DNA of 64,000 nt from Nemertoderma westbladi (Eukaryota; Xenacoelomorpha; Nemertodermatida; Nemertodermatidae). Positions within the stretch are counted from its first letter, which is position 1. Each line of letters opens with the position of its first letter. The notes under the pieces are model-generated. The model was not told the DNA's origin. It was given only the letters and a program-made list of their open reading frames with translations, and ran no database searches. The DNA lies in contig JAUCBJ010003834.1 of assembly GCA_032718475.1 (NCBI GenBank), forward strand, positions 16,316 to 80,315, in the 5' to 3' direction. Position numbers and translations under genes: made by a program. This document shows, piece after piece, positions 20,901 through 31,200 of this stretch.

Positions 20901-20911
20901 TCGACTACCAT
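17903..20911 (-). CDS. pol: Element 1 pol: reverse transcriptase, RNase H, integrase
   Basis: The 1002-residue frame begins in the RT. AFTCDIEGMF gives the first catalytic Asp (D45) and FYVDDG the YVDD box (124-127). RNase H follows: FSDAS (D312), PKLELTAARL (E354), YWTDS (D383), and HYCPTDENPADLLSRG. The integrase has an HHCC finger (HGGTNRTLTEIRRTYW ... CQTCR, ~637-675), core motifs GVDMFGPI (~704) and YSDNGTNFVG (~766), and the BEL/Pao C-terminal domain ending at GKCCLLEGAP. This order and these signatures are diagnostic of BEL/Pao. The frame really starts upstream: a TAA at about 20983 and a frameshift near 21060 separate it from the preceding part of pol. Confidence 0.9.
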   Translation of the reverse strand: MVVDASAKTDGKCLNDYLLEGPNIYNSGIEVLLRFRNGKHAFTCDIEGMFNQVRVTEEDSDSQRFLWYNGEEEPPIIPAYKMVVQNMGAKSSSFTTTMAVRDTVKGKEDRYSSRAVDMIRRGFYVDDGMESGNTVEEILETGREVRNILKGSGFNLTKFQSSSEEFIKAIEDKKPESTMDNPTTAKGQDMANKRTQSQQKALGIVWDRGTDELKYQLSQEGADTHTKRGYVSYIARIYDPLGLASPLLVTGKQILKRVYKLKDEWDVEVPEDIKKQWSKWTGDLERMGTYNMPRVYFPDGNMTNLDLHMFSDASLEAYGAALYLVQREGAHKPRLAFSKAKSTPPDSASVPKLELTAARLGVRATAYLVDTIPNIVETHYWTDSMVVLGWLHNEKTRYPIFVANRVDEIRASTELERWHYCPTDENPADLLSRGVERHTFLKKEVLWQHGPQFLSDKEAWPPMRKVEPGSEVVSEGEEGDSEGEEIYSQMVREIRDVQPKQERRDNPTDKLLSYSSSWYKTKKLVAYWRAFGNFLAGVNKEKKTRETIDLEGAAKAIIRYEQRKNYGDEVERVGNQQHLRRDSELITLSPQLNEDGILVMNSRVGYNNSIVVPPKPIIIPTGSPIVHQIIWDSHKSILHGGTNRTLTEIRRTYWVKQLRKKVKAVVGQCQTCRQAKKERAIQEMAPLPASRVRQHDPPFTHCGVDMFGPIKIKVMRHTEKRYSIIFVCNNTRAVGIELAQDATASAFINALERFRDRKGGTIAVIYSDNGTNFVGAESEMAEALDILEGEEVRAAMRRRQVKWERRTPYAPHTLGCVERLVGSSKHLMTKLMNTHMVTEDVLRTVLAKCEGIINSRPLYPENDDPESLDVLTPSHFLMERPATIDMRGVDPDDIHSRQSWKVAKAISAEYWRRWVEEYLPTLHKRSKWRKPNRELREGDLVIVTDDTIINNQWRLARVVGTYSDEDGRVRSVEVRIGGKIGAKDRKTYRRAVGKCCLLEGAP

Positions 20912-20940
20912 CCTAAGTTTACCTTTCTTTGGGTCTAAAG

Positions 20941-21429
20941 CTACGTGGAGTGGCAGGTAGTATGTCCTGTCCGTGTTCGGTTAGTCGACCGGTAACTCCA
21001 CGGCCCATCCCTTCTCGACGTACTTCTTAATCGTTTTGTGAATGTACTCGTTCTTCTCGGTTCATTCTTCTTCTCGTTCTTCTCGTTCTTTAGTGTTTGT
21101 TTCAGCTTGCGGAGTCTCGTGAGTACCATCCCTCTATTATCGGGTAGCGGTATCTTCGGTAGTTTCCATACCATTCCTATTGTATACGTCATCGATTCCT
21201 CCACGCTTCGTAGAGCCTGTTTGTCTTCTACCGAGGTCCCGACCCCGGTCTCTTTCAGTCCCTCAAAGTCTTGTCTGAGCAGTCTTTTAAGCTGCTCCTC
21301 TGCTCCCTCATCACCCATTTCCTGCATTGTTCCTGCGAACATGCATCCTGATGTCTCCGACATCCTGAATGGTATCTTGCTCTTAATTGGACCACTCAGC
21401 GTCCACCCGAATGGTGTTAATATGGCCAC
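20941..21429 (-). pseudogene. Element 1 pol: segment linking protease and RT, frameshifted
   Basis: It begins AILTPFGWTLSGPI, the conserved block just after the BEL/Pao protease, and continues with KQALRSVEESMTYTIGMVW and LPDNRGMVLTRLRKLKQTL, the usual lead-in to the RT. Around 21060 a TTCTTCTCG micro-repeat coincides with loss of frame; the next frame carries the expected continuation to the RT after one TAA near 20983. Slippage in the micro-repeat is the simplest explanation. Confidence 0.75.
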
Positions 21430-21824
21430 CGGGTCGCCTGCTTGTCTTCGCCGAAGACCGTTTGCATTCTTTCGTGGGCCATTGGGCAGTCCATACCTAC
21501 TATGATGGATACCTTCCTAACGTCCACATCTGGGATTGAGAAGTCAACGTCGTCCAGGAATTTGTATTGCTCGACCTCGATGTTGGTTGGCCGCCTGGCA
21601 TTGATGTTAATTGACTCTATTACTTGGATGGGGTCGATGGTTGCCCCATAATCGCATCCTGGTGCCACTGCTGCAATTGCGCACCGTCCTGTCCTCATCT
21701 CTATGATCTCATCTTTGCTAGAGATGGTTGTTACCGCCATTCTGCTTGGCCTTGTTCTCAATCCTATTTCTTCGGCTACCCATTCCTCGACTAATGTGAA
21801 GGCAGCTCCACTATCAACCAGCAT
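21417..21824 (-). CDS. Element 1 aspartic protease
   Basis: It starts MLVDSGAAFTLVEEW, with the catalytic D-S-G of retropepsin-like enzymes, and continues to VSIIVGMDCPMAH, the conserved end of the DUF1758 family found in BEL/Pao. It is in the same frame as the upstream gag, separated by a single TGA at 21842-21840. Its 3' end runs out of frame near 21436, just before the linking segment. The enzyme would cut the gag-pol polyprotein. Confidence 0.8.
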   Translation of the reverse strand: MLVDSGAAFTLVEEWVAEEIGLRTRPSRMAVTTISSKDEIIEMRTGRCAIAAVAPGCDYGATIDPIQVIESININARRPTNIEVEQYKFLDDVDFSIPDVDVRKVSIIVGMDCPMAHERMQTVFGEDKQATRWPY

Positions 21825-21839
21825 TAGTGTTGTTACTGA

Positions 21840-23065
21840 TCAATTGCCCTCCCCGATCACTCGCACCGGTACTACTCCAAGTAACACCGTGCCTCTCTTC
21901 TTCGCCCCTACCGTGCTCGTTGCCATCGTTTGGCCTCTCCTTTGGCCAAACTTGACCGGCTTCTCTTGGCATTCCCTGGCCTTGTGTCCACTCTTCACAC
22001 ATCGCGAGCAGATTTTATTGCTCGACACGTAATCTATCTGGTCTTGCCTCGGTAGCGCCTGCCAGTACCTGCAGTTCATGGTTTTATGAAGCGCATTTGC
22101 GTGTAACTGGCATTTGCTCTTTGGGTCGTAGCCCTCTTTATACAATGCATTGCGTATCGCAGTTATATTCGTACCAAAGTTCCTACTATTCTTATTGACT
22201 GGATTTGGCCTACTGGACGTACTGGGGTTATGTTTATTCATGTTGTTATTGTTCCCCTGTCCGTTCCATGATGTTGTCTTATCTTCGTTTGCCTGTGGAC
22301 TTGCAGTCCCCTGGGTCGCTGCGTATGGCAATGATTGCCTGAGCCTCGGCAATGCGTTTGATGTATTGTGCTCTGGTTTCGGCCTGTAGTGATCTGTCTT
22401 TGGTCCCTTTCCCAGGCTATCTTCGCTATAGACTGGGTCCGTTATTAGTTCAGCCTCGTAATTTAAGAAGTTTGACATTTCTTCTAAACCCGGTTCCGCA
22501 CCCTTCTTGTCTCGAGTGGAGAAAGCAATTTTCCTCCACTTGTTGCGCATCCAACTCGGTAGTGCCTGCGCTATCGTGGTGATGTTATTGGACGCGTTGA
22601 GCTCGTATGGCGCGTCTAGCGTCTTCAACACGATTAGCGCCTTTTCGACTTTGTTGGCAAATGTCTTGATGCTAACGGGGTTATCCTGTAGGCCACCCGA
22701 TGTTATGCCTCTCAGCGTCTGCCTGATGATCTTGGCCGGGTGCCCGTATTCCCTATCCAGTGCCCGCCATGCTGTCGTGAAGCCGCCCTCTATTCCCTGA
22801 TATTGCCTCACGATGTCGTATGCTGGGCCTCCCGTGTACACTTGTAGATACTTTAGGCACTCCGCCTGCGTCAAGTTTTTTGTTAGTATTTCGTTACTAT
22901 ACATTCGCCGAAACTGTAAATATTCTTCCGGCCTACTCCCATCGAACTTGAATGGTTCCACGGGTGGTAACTCGATCCTCGTTTTCAAAGCATCGATCAA
23001 CGTGGCCATCCCTATCGCCTGCGCTTCCAATGGATTCGACGGGTGCTGTATAGTTTCCCCTGTCT
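21840..23065 (-). CDS. gag: Element 1 gag C-terminal part: capsid (DUF1759-like) and zinc knuckle, interrupted by element 2
   Basis: From PPVEPFKFDGSRPEEYLQF onward this matches the BEL/Pao capsid-like domain (DUF1759). A degenerate knuckle (CQLHANALHKTMNC) and a perfect CCHC knuckle (CSRCVKSGHKAREC) follow before the TGA at 21842. The frame is open up to 23065, where element 2 is inserted. If element 2 and one copy of the GGTGC duplication are ignored, the reading frame is in register with 40584-39651, so the two are halves of one gag gene. Confidence 0.85.
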
Positions 23066-23070
23066 GGTGC
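23066..23070. repeat. Target-site duplication of element 2, left copy (GGTGC)
   Basis: GGTGC occurs here and at 39651-39655, immediately outside the two element 2 LTRs. Five bases is normal for BEL/Pao. Confidence 0.9.
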
Positions 23071-24980
23071 TAATTGAAGAGATACGCCTATTCCTACTAT
23101 CGGAAGAGACGGTAACAATACCTGCAATATCCTACTGTAAAGTTTGTAAATCAAATCATAAATCCGACCTTCTCACCAAAACAGTAAACCCTAAGTAAGC
23201 GAATATATTGCAGTATCGATCTCTTATAACCGGTGAGGCAGAAAACAGTCTACGAGCAGACAAACTTCGGTAAAACAAATCCCGCGCAGCGAATCCTAAA
23301 ATCAGGCTGACTCACTGACGGACTAAGGGGCTCGTATACTTTGCCGCGGTGTGATTTATATGGTTGGGCGAAGGGACGCTAGCTAGGTACAGAGCAGATT
23401 TGGAGATGTCTAACTAGCGGGCAAAGCACAGTACGGACTAAGTTAATTTTATATATTTCGAGGTGTAAATAATTTCTAACGCGTGTGTGTTAATTCTGGA
23501 CGGTCAAAAACAGTTTTGCTCCTTCACATATATAATTACTGGGTACGGTGTGCATTTTACGAATATTCTAATTTTATAACTTGTAGGTCCAATACTCACG
23601 AATGGTAAGGTTCCTTCCCCTCTTGCGTATTTCCAGGACTCAAATTCAGGCATAAGGTTAATACTACGCCCAGAATTCGGCAATTTTAGGTACCAGGTCC
23701 CTGATACTAAGAAGAGATGTGTTAGTTTACTACTGTAGGCGTACGGGTACTAATAGCTATCCTGGCTCCTATCTAGAATTTTAATCACCCAGGTAGTCCG
23801 GGTAACTTCCTATTAGGGCGTTGGCGGGGACACGGTAGATGTTAGTATCCCTAATAGCCTCAATTTATTTGCGCCTAGCGTAAACTGCCCTACCGCCTGA
23901 ACGGTACAATCCCAATTCAGGTGAAAACACAGCAACCCCTTAGCCTACAAGTTCTGATGTAATGGACACTGTCGTACTGCAAATAGTCGCGCACACACCT
24001 GTACTTAGCAAGAGTTAAGCGTACAGTTTGCTGCACCCTAACCAATGTGTATGCCTTGTACCGGTGTGCCTACGTCCTATCTGCGTACTAGTATCTGCTT
24101 ATGCTCTCCCTCTCCCCCGTAGGAATGTGAAGGTCTACTGTGGGTTTTCCTGAATCAAGACAGTACAGTCCCTATGATGTAATTTTGGGCTTACAGCGTG
24201 TCACTACGTCTACCTTTTGATCTTTGGTCTTACACTTAGGTAGCAAGGATCGAACGCTGTCTAACCTTTCAGGCGATGGGCGAATAACTTTAAATGGTAT
24301 TGCGGGTTGTCTCTCGTCTACATTCCTGTGATGTTCCCGTTCATTGCTGCGGCCCGATCTCTAGCCGGCCATCCTGTCCCTGAGTTTGTTCACCGTAGTG
24401 AATCCATGGTAAAACAGGTAGAAAGCTGAGAGAATATTCTGACTTTATTACAGAAGATACAATTATAATACAATGTAATCTGAGAATAAACTAAGCACGA
24501 CAGAATAATAATGTGAATATAATCTGTGAAGTAGAGTGAATAACTAATGAACGAATCGCACCTTTATATACTAAATTTGTGCCGCAATCAATCGAGAAAA
24601 TTCTCGATTGTTCTATGGGTTCTAACAAGGTTTTAAAGATAGCTTATTGGTCCAGCTAATATATAACTTGCACGACATTGGTTACAATCAAATAACTACG
24701 GCCTTATTGGTACAGACAAATGCAATTAATTTGTAGCGGTTAATTTAAATGAGTTGAAATTCTGCACAAAAAATAATTCGCACTTACTAGGATTCGAACT
24801 CGATACCTACTACACATATAATTTCCAACGCTCTACCAACTGAGCTACTGAACCACTTGACCGATAGATACACAATAGATAGAACCAATACTAATGAGAA
24901 CTCAAAGCAATCTTTACAAAGTTAATTCGAATAAAATAAAATTTTGAAAATCCACGGCATTCAGGGAATATAATTCTATA
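23071..24980 (-). repeat. Element 2 3' LTR (1910 bp)
   Basis: Nearly identical to 37741-39650. It contains a tRNA-like pol III unit at 24766-24860 (see separate entry) and a palindrome AATCGAGAAAATTCTCGATT near 24592-24611. Long for a BEL/Pao LTR. Confidence 0.95.
24766..24860 (-). ncRNA. tRNA-derived pol III-like unit inside the element 2 3' LTR
   Basis: On the minus strand an A box TAGCTCAGTTGG (24847-24836) is followed after 34 nt by a B box GAGTTCGAATCC (24801-24790) and then a TTTTTT run (24773-24768), a complete set of internal pol III signals. The anticodon stem and T stem do not pair well, so it is not a functional tRNA gene; it is probably a SINE-type sequence captured by the LTR. 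The 5' LTR has the same unit. Whether it is transcribed is unknown. Confidence 0.55.
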
Positions 24981-25859
24981 CCGCTCCATGAAAACAGGAT
25001 ATTATCGTGCATAAAATATACGGTTTTCACCAATAATCAATCAAACTATAGAATACTTAGGGCGTACTTACATATTTACAATTAAGTTTCAAACAATACT
25101 TCCTTTCTACGTAATGATTCGATACAAAATAATTACAAATTCAAACTTTACGTATTTAAGGCTTTACTAAGTAAGTACAATATAAATCTAAATTAAATTC
25201 ACCAATATAAATCTATTGCATCTCAATATTGCATAAATTCAAACAATTACAAATACAAATAAATGAAAACAATAAGAAAGGCTCGCAAGTCTTCCATCTA
25301 CTATTGCATCTCAAATATTGCATAAATTCAAGTAATTACAAATACTTTCGTACCTAAATGTAGATTGCATAAGTTTGGAATAATTACAAATATGAGTCTT
25401 TCTGAGCACAAAATTTTCTGTCTATAAAACTTTCTCTTTAGGTACAAATACTGCTTATAAAATATAAATTGCATAATATTCGGAACAATATAAATTGCAT
25501 AAGTTCGAAATAATCACGTAAATATAAAATATAAATTCTTACTAAATATAAATCTTACTAAATATAAGTCTTTACTTAAATATAAATATAAACTGCATAA
25601 GTTTAGAATAATATAAACCTTTGCATCTCAAATATGAAACATAAATCTTTCAAATATAAGTTCCTTCTAAACTTTCTAAATTTCATAAATTCGGAACAAT
25701 ACAAATTGCATAAGTTTGGACTCACCTCTTTGGGTAGTTTTACTAAATATGAGTCCCTTTTCAGAATACAAAACTTTCTAAATATAAAACATATAATTCA
25801 AATAAATCACAAATCATAAGAAATGTTCACGAGTCTTACGTCCACCCTTGCCCTCCCTT
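24981..25859. other. Element 2 AT-rich 3' region with degenerate short repeats
   Basis: No gene is present. Words such as TTGCATAA, TTCGGAATAAT, AATATAAATC and ATTACAAATA recur many times between 25130 and 25810, and one copy of the GGCTCGCAAGTCTTCC palindrome lies at 25280-25295. Confidence 0.6.
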
Positions 25860-27560
25860 TTATCGCTTAGTTGATCGAGCCCTGCCGCGTCCTCGAAAAC
25901 TGCACACAGGTGACTTTGCTCGCGATATGGGACTAATGGGGCGAGTCACTGGTTTACTTGGGACGTTGAGAGACGGTGCGGCTATTTCCTCGCAAATTCG
26001 TCTGTTTGGCATCCCAAAACCTCGACCAATTCCTCGTGACCGATCAGTCGTCACTACAGTTGGTAGAACGTCTGGGAACGCGTGAGAAGCGGACGACGCA
26101 GACCCAAGAGTAGCTTGTGCCCCCTGTTGATCAGCTGGTGTATGTCCCGATCCTCCTACTGGTTCTCTTGGAAGTGATACCGTATCCCGAGTAACTCGAA
26201 TGGTCGGCTCAATTCCCTTGCGTTCTTCTACATTAATAATTTTCTTTAATTGTTGGCCCACTTTCTGGACCCGTATGATCCTACCCTGCCCGTCCTCCCG
26301 AGGGTGACGTGCAGACGGCGCAACCGGAGTGGCTGGTATATTTGTCGCCTCTAGGACCTCTTCTTCCTCGAATACGCTCGCTCGTATACGTTTGTGGTAA
26401 AACGCGGCTCGGTACGCCCATGCGACGGTTAACCAAGCTCCCTTGTTCCGCTTTTCAGTTCGGAAACGATCGAATTCACCATACGTAATCCGATTAACGA
26501 CTTTCTGAAAATTCCACGTGTTTTGTTATCCGGGTGAATCTGTAGTAGATACTCGCGCACCACTCGGAATCCGCTGTCGTGGGGCAAAATATCGACAACC
26601 TCGATAAGTTCGTCATATTGAGGCATAGCGGAGATGTATCCTTCCGACATCATCGTCTGGGGATTTACCGCCCAAAATCCGAGATGCGCTCTCATCGGAA
26701 ACCGTCTTCTCTGTGCCGATACATGTTCGTCGGCTAAATCTTCCCACTCATCAAATAACTTCCTCACGAGTTTAACAGATTCGTGTTCATAAGGTATGTC
26801 TCTCAGTTGGCATTCAGATGCTCGATGTCCCTTTATATTGCAGTAAGTACATTGAGCCATAAATCTCCAGCAAGTATAAAAGGTATGAGACCCTTGATCC
26901 CCACACCATCCACAGATTAGCTGAGACGTAGTAATGTGCTTTCCACTGCACTTTGCCATATGATGTCCAGCGACGCCACATTTACTACACATCGTATTAG
27001 CAGGGTACCACACTCGTTCGTATATAAGATCTCCAATCGGTCGAGCGCTTCCTCCCATACTATAATCGTAATCATCTGGGTCTATGGGTTGGTAGGTTTC
27101 TGAAGGTTGTATACAAACTATAGCATCTGTTGCTTCAAGTTGTCGAATCTCCGTCTGAGATTTCTTCGGGAGGTTCCTTTCTATCTCAAGAAGTTCCTCT
27201 AAAGGATCGCCGGCGATCGTAGTAGTTACTTCGAATTCATCACCAAGGTGACCGATAGGCGCGCGCGTCTGCCGTGATTCATCCATAATCTCCACGATAC
27301 GTTCTCCTTCATAGGGTAACAATGTAAACATAGATGGTCTTTCGATAAGAGATCCCGCACAGCGAAGATACACGTCTCGAAATATACTAAATCCTGCTCG
27401 AGTAAAGGCATTGCTGTCTTTGCGAGCTTCGCTGTACTTTCCGATAATTCTTTTATACCAAATATAGTGTAATCCTTGGCTCCAAATCTTTCGAATGGCG
27501 CTGCTGCCTCCTCTTGGATATCATATCCCCATCTCGGCTCTCCTTGTATCCCTTTCTCCA
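25860..27560 (-). pseudogene. Element 2 ORF3: exonuclease C-terminal part, three zinc knuckles, basic tail (two frame breaks)
   Basis: The likely first ATG is near 27560. Three consecutive frames join by homology to element 1 ORF3. The first resembles the end of the exonuclease-like domain (WGYDIQEEAAAPF ... PLLEQDLVYFE). After a break near 27375 the second continues with GSLIERPSMFTLLPYEGE and three knuckles (CSKCGVAGHHMAKC, CGWCGDQGSHTFYTC, CTYCNIKGHRASEC), then the conserved FDEWEDL ... GFWAVNPQTMM block. After another break near 26430 the third (26261-25860) is a basic Arg/Ser/Pro tail. The N-terminal exonuclease motifs were not found upstream, so this copy appears to lack the catalytic half. 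Confidence 0.65.
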
Positions 27561-27669
27561 TAATTAGGGGTGTAGTTACATAATCATTACTACTAGAGGG
27601 AATACAACAGAGTTTGTGGTTAGTTGTGAGGAGACGTGAGAGTTTCGTCTGCCTTTTGGGCTTCGACAA

Positions 27670-28224
27670 CGCTCTAACCTCCTACCCATAGCCTAAGATC
27701 TAAGGTTTCTTTAATGACACGCTGCTTCTTATCTAAAATTTTTTGCCGAAATAAAAAACGAATTTGGGCTAAACTGGCTGTGAGTCTAAAATACTCACTT
27801 TTTGATCCCAAACTATTATCAGAAAATAAGCAGTCAAGAATTAGTAATAAATATAGGGGATTCTATTTATTGACGTAACTTATTGAAACAAGACCGTGTA
27901 AAATTTAATTAAAATTTTAAGAAAGGCTCGCAAGTCTTCCTCTCTTGTTTCTCTAATTTTAAGTTCCACCCGACTGTACCCTGAAATCTATTCACTGGAG
28001 AAAATTTTAAAAATTTTTCAAATCCAAATGGATTGTCTAAAATTTTGAAAATGTCTCAATATTGTGAGTTCCAAGTAGAATTCCATTTCTTATACCTACA
28101 AATCCCGCTCCTATGTGACACATAAGGGTACTACCCTCAATGTTCACATATAAAGACAATGGAATTCTACCGCTGTCCTTACTACGGTGTACAGGTACGT
28201 GGAAATCTATTTGTAAACTCCTAA
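27670..28224. other. Element 2 spacer between pol and ORF3, with inverted repeat
   Basis: Non-coding. It contains a GGCTCGCAAGTCTTCC copy (27925-27940) and a perfect 13-bp inverted repeat GTAGAATTCCATT / AATGGAATTCTAC at about 28075-28167, separated by some 65 nt. No splice or promoter signal could be assigned. Confidence 0.6.
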
Positions 28225-31200
28225 TTATTTACTAGTATTAGGTGGAGATTTGTAATCTCCAGACTCGTTACGAGTCTCTTCAAGAAGTACGAGACGTTGA
28301 GTCGGTCTGTCTACTGTACGACCGTCAATTGTCCGTACTGTTACAGTTCTTGTCACTCCATCCATAGATGGATGTGTGGCTAAAATGACACCTGTTATCC
28401 AGAAGCGTCTTTTTAGATTCACTTCTGCCAACAGCACGTGATCTCCCGGCTTTAATGCGCGGGTGTTATTATACCAGTTTGTTCTGGCAGAAATAGAGGG
28501 CAAATAATGGTTTTGCCATATTTCCCAGAATTTGTTAGCTAGTAGTTGCGTGATTTTCCACGCTTTTCTACCGTAGCTGTCGCTTTCTATTGGAATAGAA
28601 ATCGGCGTTAAAGTGGTCGGTGCCTGCATTAGCAGGTGTGCTGGTGTCAAAGCGAATTGAGATTGTTTGTCATCGGGTACTAATACTATTGGTCTAGTAT
28701 TTAGTATTGCCTCGATTTCAACAAACAATGTTGTCAGTTGGTCGTCTGTTAATATGTGGTTTACTGGAATGACCTTTGCCATGGCCGTTTTGATAGATCT
28801 TATCAGTCTCTCCCAGACTCCGCCTCTCCAAGGACTATCTGGAGGATTAAACTTCCAAACAATCTTGTGAGGTTGTAGTTCGTTCGAGATTTGATCATGA
28901 TCTAATTTCTTAAAGGCTCTAGCAATCTCATTCCGAGCACCAACAAAGTTTGTCCCTTGGTCTGAGTACAAGCATTTTACTAGTCCGCGTCTAGCGATAA
29001 ATCGCCGCAGTGCTAGTATAAACGCGTTGGTGGAAAGATCCATCACACGTTCAATGTGAACTGCCCTACTGGACATACATGTGAAAATCAGTCCCCAGCG
29101 TTTTACTAGTATACGTCCACGTTTCGTATGTATGGGACCAAAGCAATCAATTCCCGTCTCTGTAAAAGGTGGTCTGAATGCTTGAAGTCGTGCTTGTGGT
29201 AGTTCACTCATTTCTTGGGTACCTATTCTAGAATGTACCTTTTTACAAATAATACACGTACGTGTCACTGAACTTAATGCTTTACTGGGTCTAATTAATA
29301 CAAATCTAGTACGTAAGTAGGAAAGACAGTGGTGTCTTCCAGCGTGTTTCAAATGTAAATGTGCGTCCAGTATCATTGCACGTTGTAGTTCGTGGTGTTG
29401 CGGTATTATTATTGGGTACCTAAAGTTCGTGTTAAAGTCAATGTTTTGAAGCCGAGATTTATGACAAATTAAGCCATTATAAATAATCGGACTCCAACTC
29501 AGTATCGGTGACGACTTGATTGGTTGACCTTGATTTATAGATGTGAATTCGCGCGCGAAATATCGCAGTTGGTAATGGCGAATTAATTTAATCTCACACC
29601 TGTCAATCTCAGCCAATGTAAGTCGACGTGTAAAGTCACGTTTGCCTTTAACGTATTGTACAAAACGTACAATCCACGCTAATTTTCGGCAAGCGTTTGT
29701 CCAAGAGTCTGTTAAGTTTACAATACGGTCGACGTAAGTATTTGTGACGTCATCAGGTAAGTCAATGGAGATTTTGGAAGGTTTTGAATTACTAGAAGGG
29801 CCCACGGGTCCGCCGGTAAGTATTCCCTTGTTGACTGTTGATCCGTCCGGGTCTACAAGTAATTTGTCCTTCTTTGTCTTCTTACCTTGATTGTCGGTAC
29901 TTTGTAAGTCGATCGCTAATGGTGGTTTGAACTCTATGGGGTCAGCAGGTTTTGGTAAGCTTATTTTCCTGCCGACATTAATCCCAGGTTTCACCATGGG
30001 TTGTAAGTTCGGTATGTCTCTTGAGCGCAAAGTAACACCTGTATTTACATTAGCGTAGGTACTACCCACATCTGTAATACATGAGGTTTCACCGTGCTTA
30101 TGGTTGCTCAAGTGTGTCAAATTTGGTAGTTTGTCAATACAAGGCCGCTCCAATAGGGAAACTGCGGCTTTATTGTTAGTCAATACATTACTAGTGTCTA
30201 GTCGACTGTCTAGTAGTGCGTCTGGCGATACGTCTGGTAACGTATCTGGTTGTTTGTCACTAGAAGGCCGCTCCAATAGGGAAACTGCGGCTTTACTGTT
30301 TGTCAGTGTGTTACTAACGTCTGGTGGAACATTTTGTGATATGTCTGGCAAAACGTCTGGTTGACCGTCTAGTAACGTGTCTGGTTGACCGTCTGGTAAC
30401 GTGTCTGGTTGACCGTCTGGCGATATGTCTGGTGTAGAAAGGCTCGCAAGTCTTCCTCTCTTGACCTTTGAAGTTATATCCTTCCATTTCGCCTTCGGTT
30501 TTTTCTTGAGTTTTGCCGCCGTCGTCTTTTTCTTTGTCTTCCCCTTTTTTGGTTTCTTGATTTCGGCGTCCTTAGGAATGGTGTTGGACTTGTTGTCGTA
30601 TAACGGAGGCCAATCTTGTGTCGATTTCTGCAAGAACTGGGGTCCGTGTTGCCAAAACTCTTTGTTCTCCGGTTTACAGAATTCCTCAGGCATCATTCCT
30701 CGCGACGCAATATCAGCTGGGTTTTGTGGTCCTGGACAATGTCGCCAATCCTCTTTTATCGAACGGTCTAGAATCTCCGCGCGACGGTTAGCTACGAATG
30801 TCTTGAATTCGAGTGTGTCGTTGTTTATGTAAAATAAAACTAACGTCGCGTCAGTCCAATAAAATATCTGTAAACTCGACTGTAGTTCTGTCTGTATGAG
30901 GTTCACGATGGTGGTTGACAGGGTCGCGGCTTGTAGCTCGGCTCGTGGTGTCGTCATATACTTAGTAGGCATGGTCTTAGCCTTGGAAGTAATGAGCGAA
31001 ACATCGAACTCGTCTGATTCTACTTGTCTGCGCAAATACGCTGCCACACCAAAACCGTTGTCACTGGCGTCAGAAAAACAGTGTAGTTCCAGGTTGTCAG
31101 GAAATGTACTTTGTAATGGAAAGTAAACCCTGGGTATGAAATAATCCTCTAGCGAAGACAATTCCGCCTCCCAGGTCTTCCATAAGTCCACTTGGTCTGA

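Noticed and set aside
24766-24860. A functional tRNA gene
   Set aside because: A and B boxes are good but the anticodon and T stems do not pair and no acceptor stem closes; better described as tRNA-derived.
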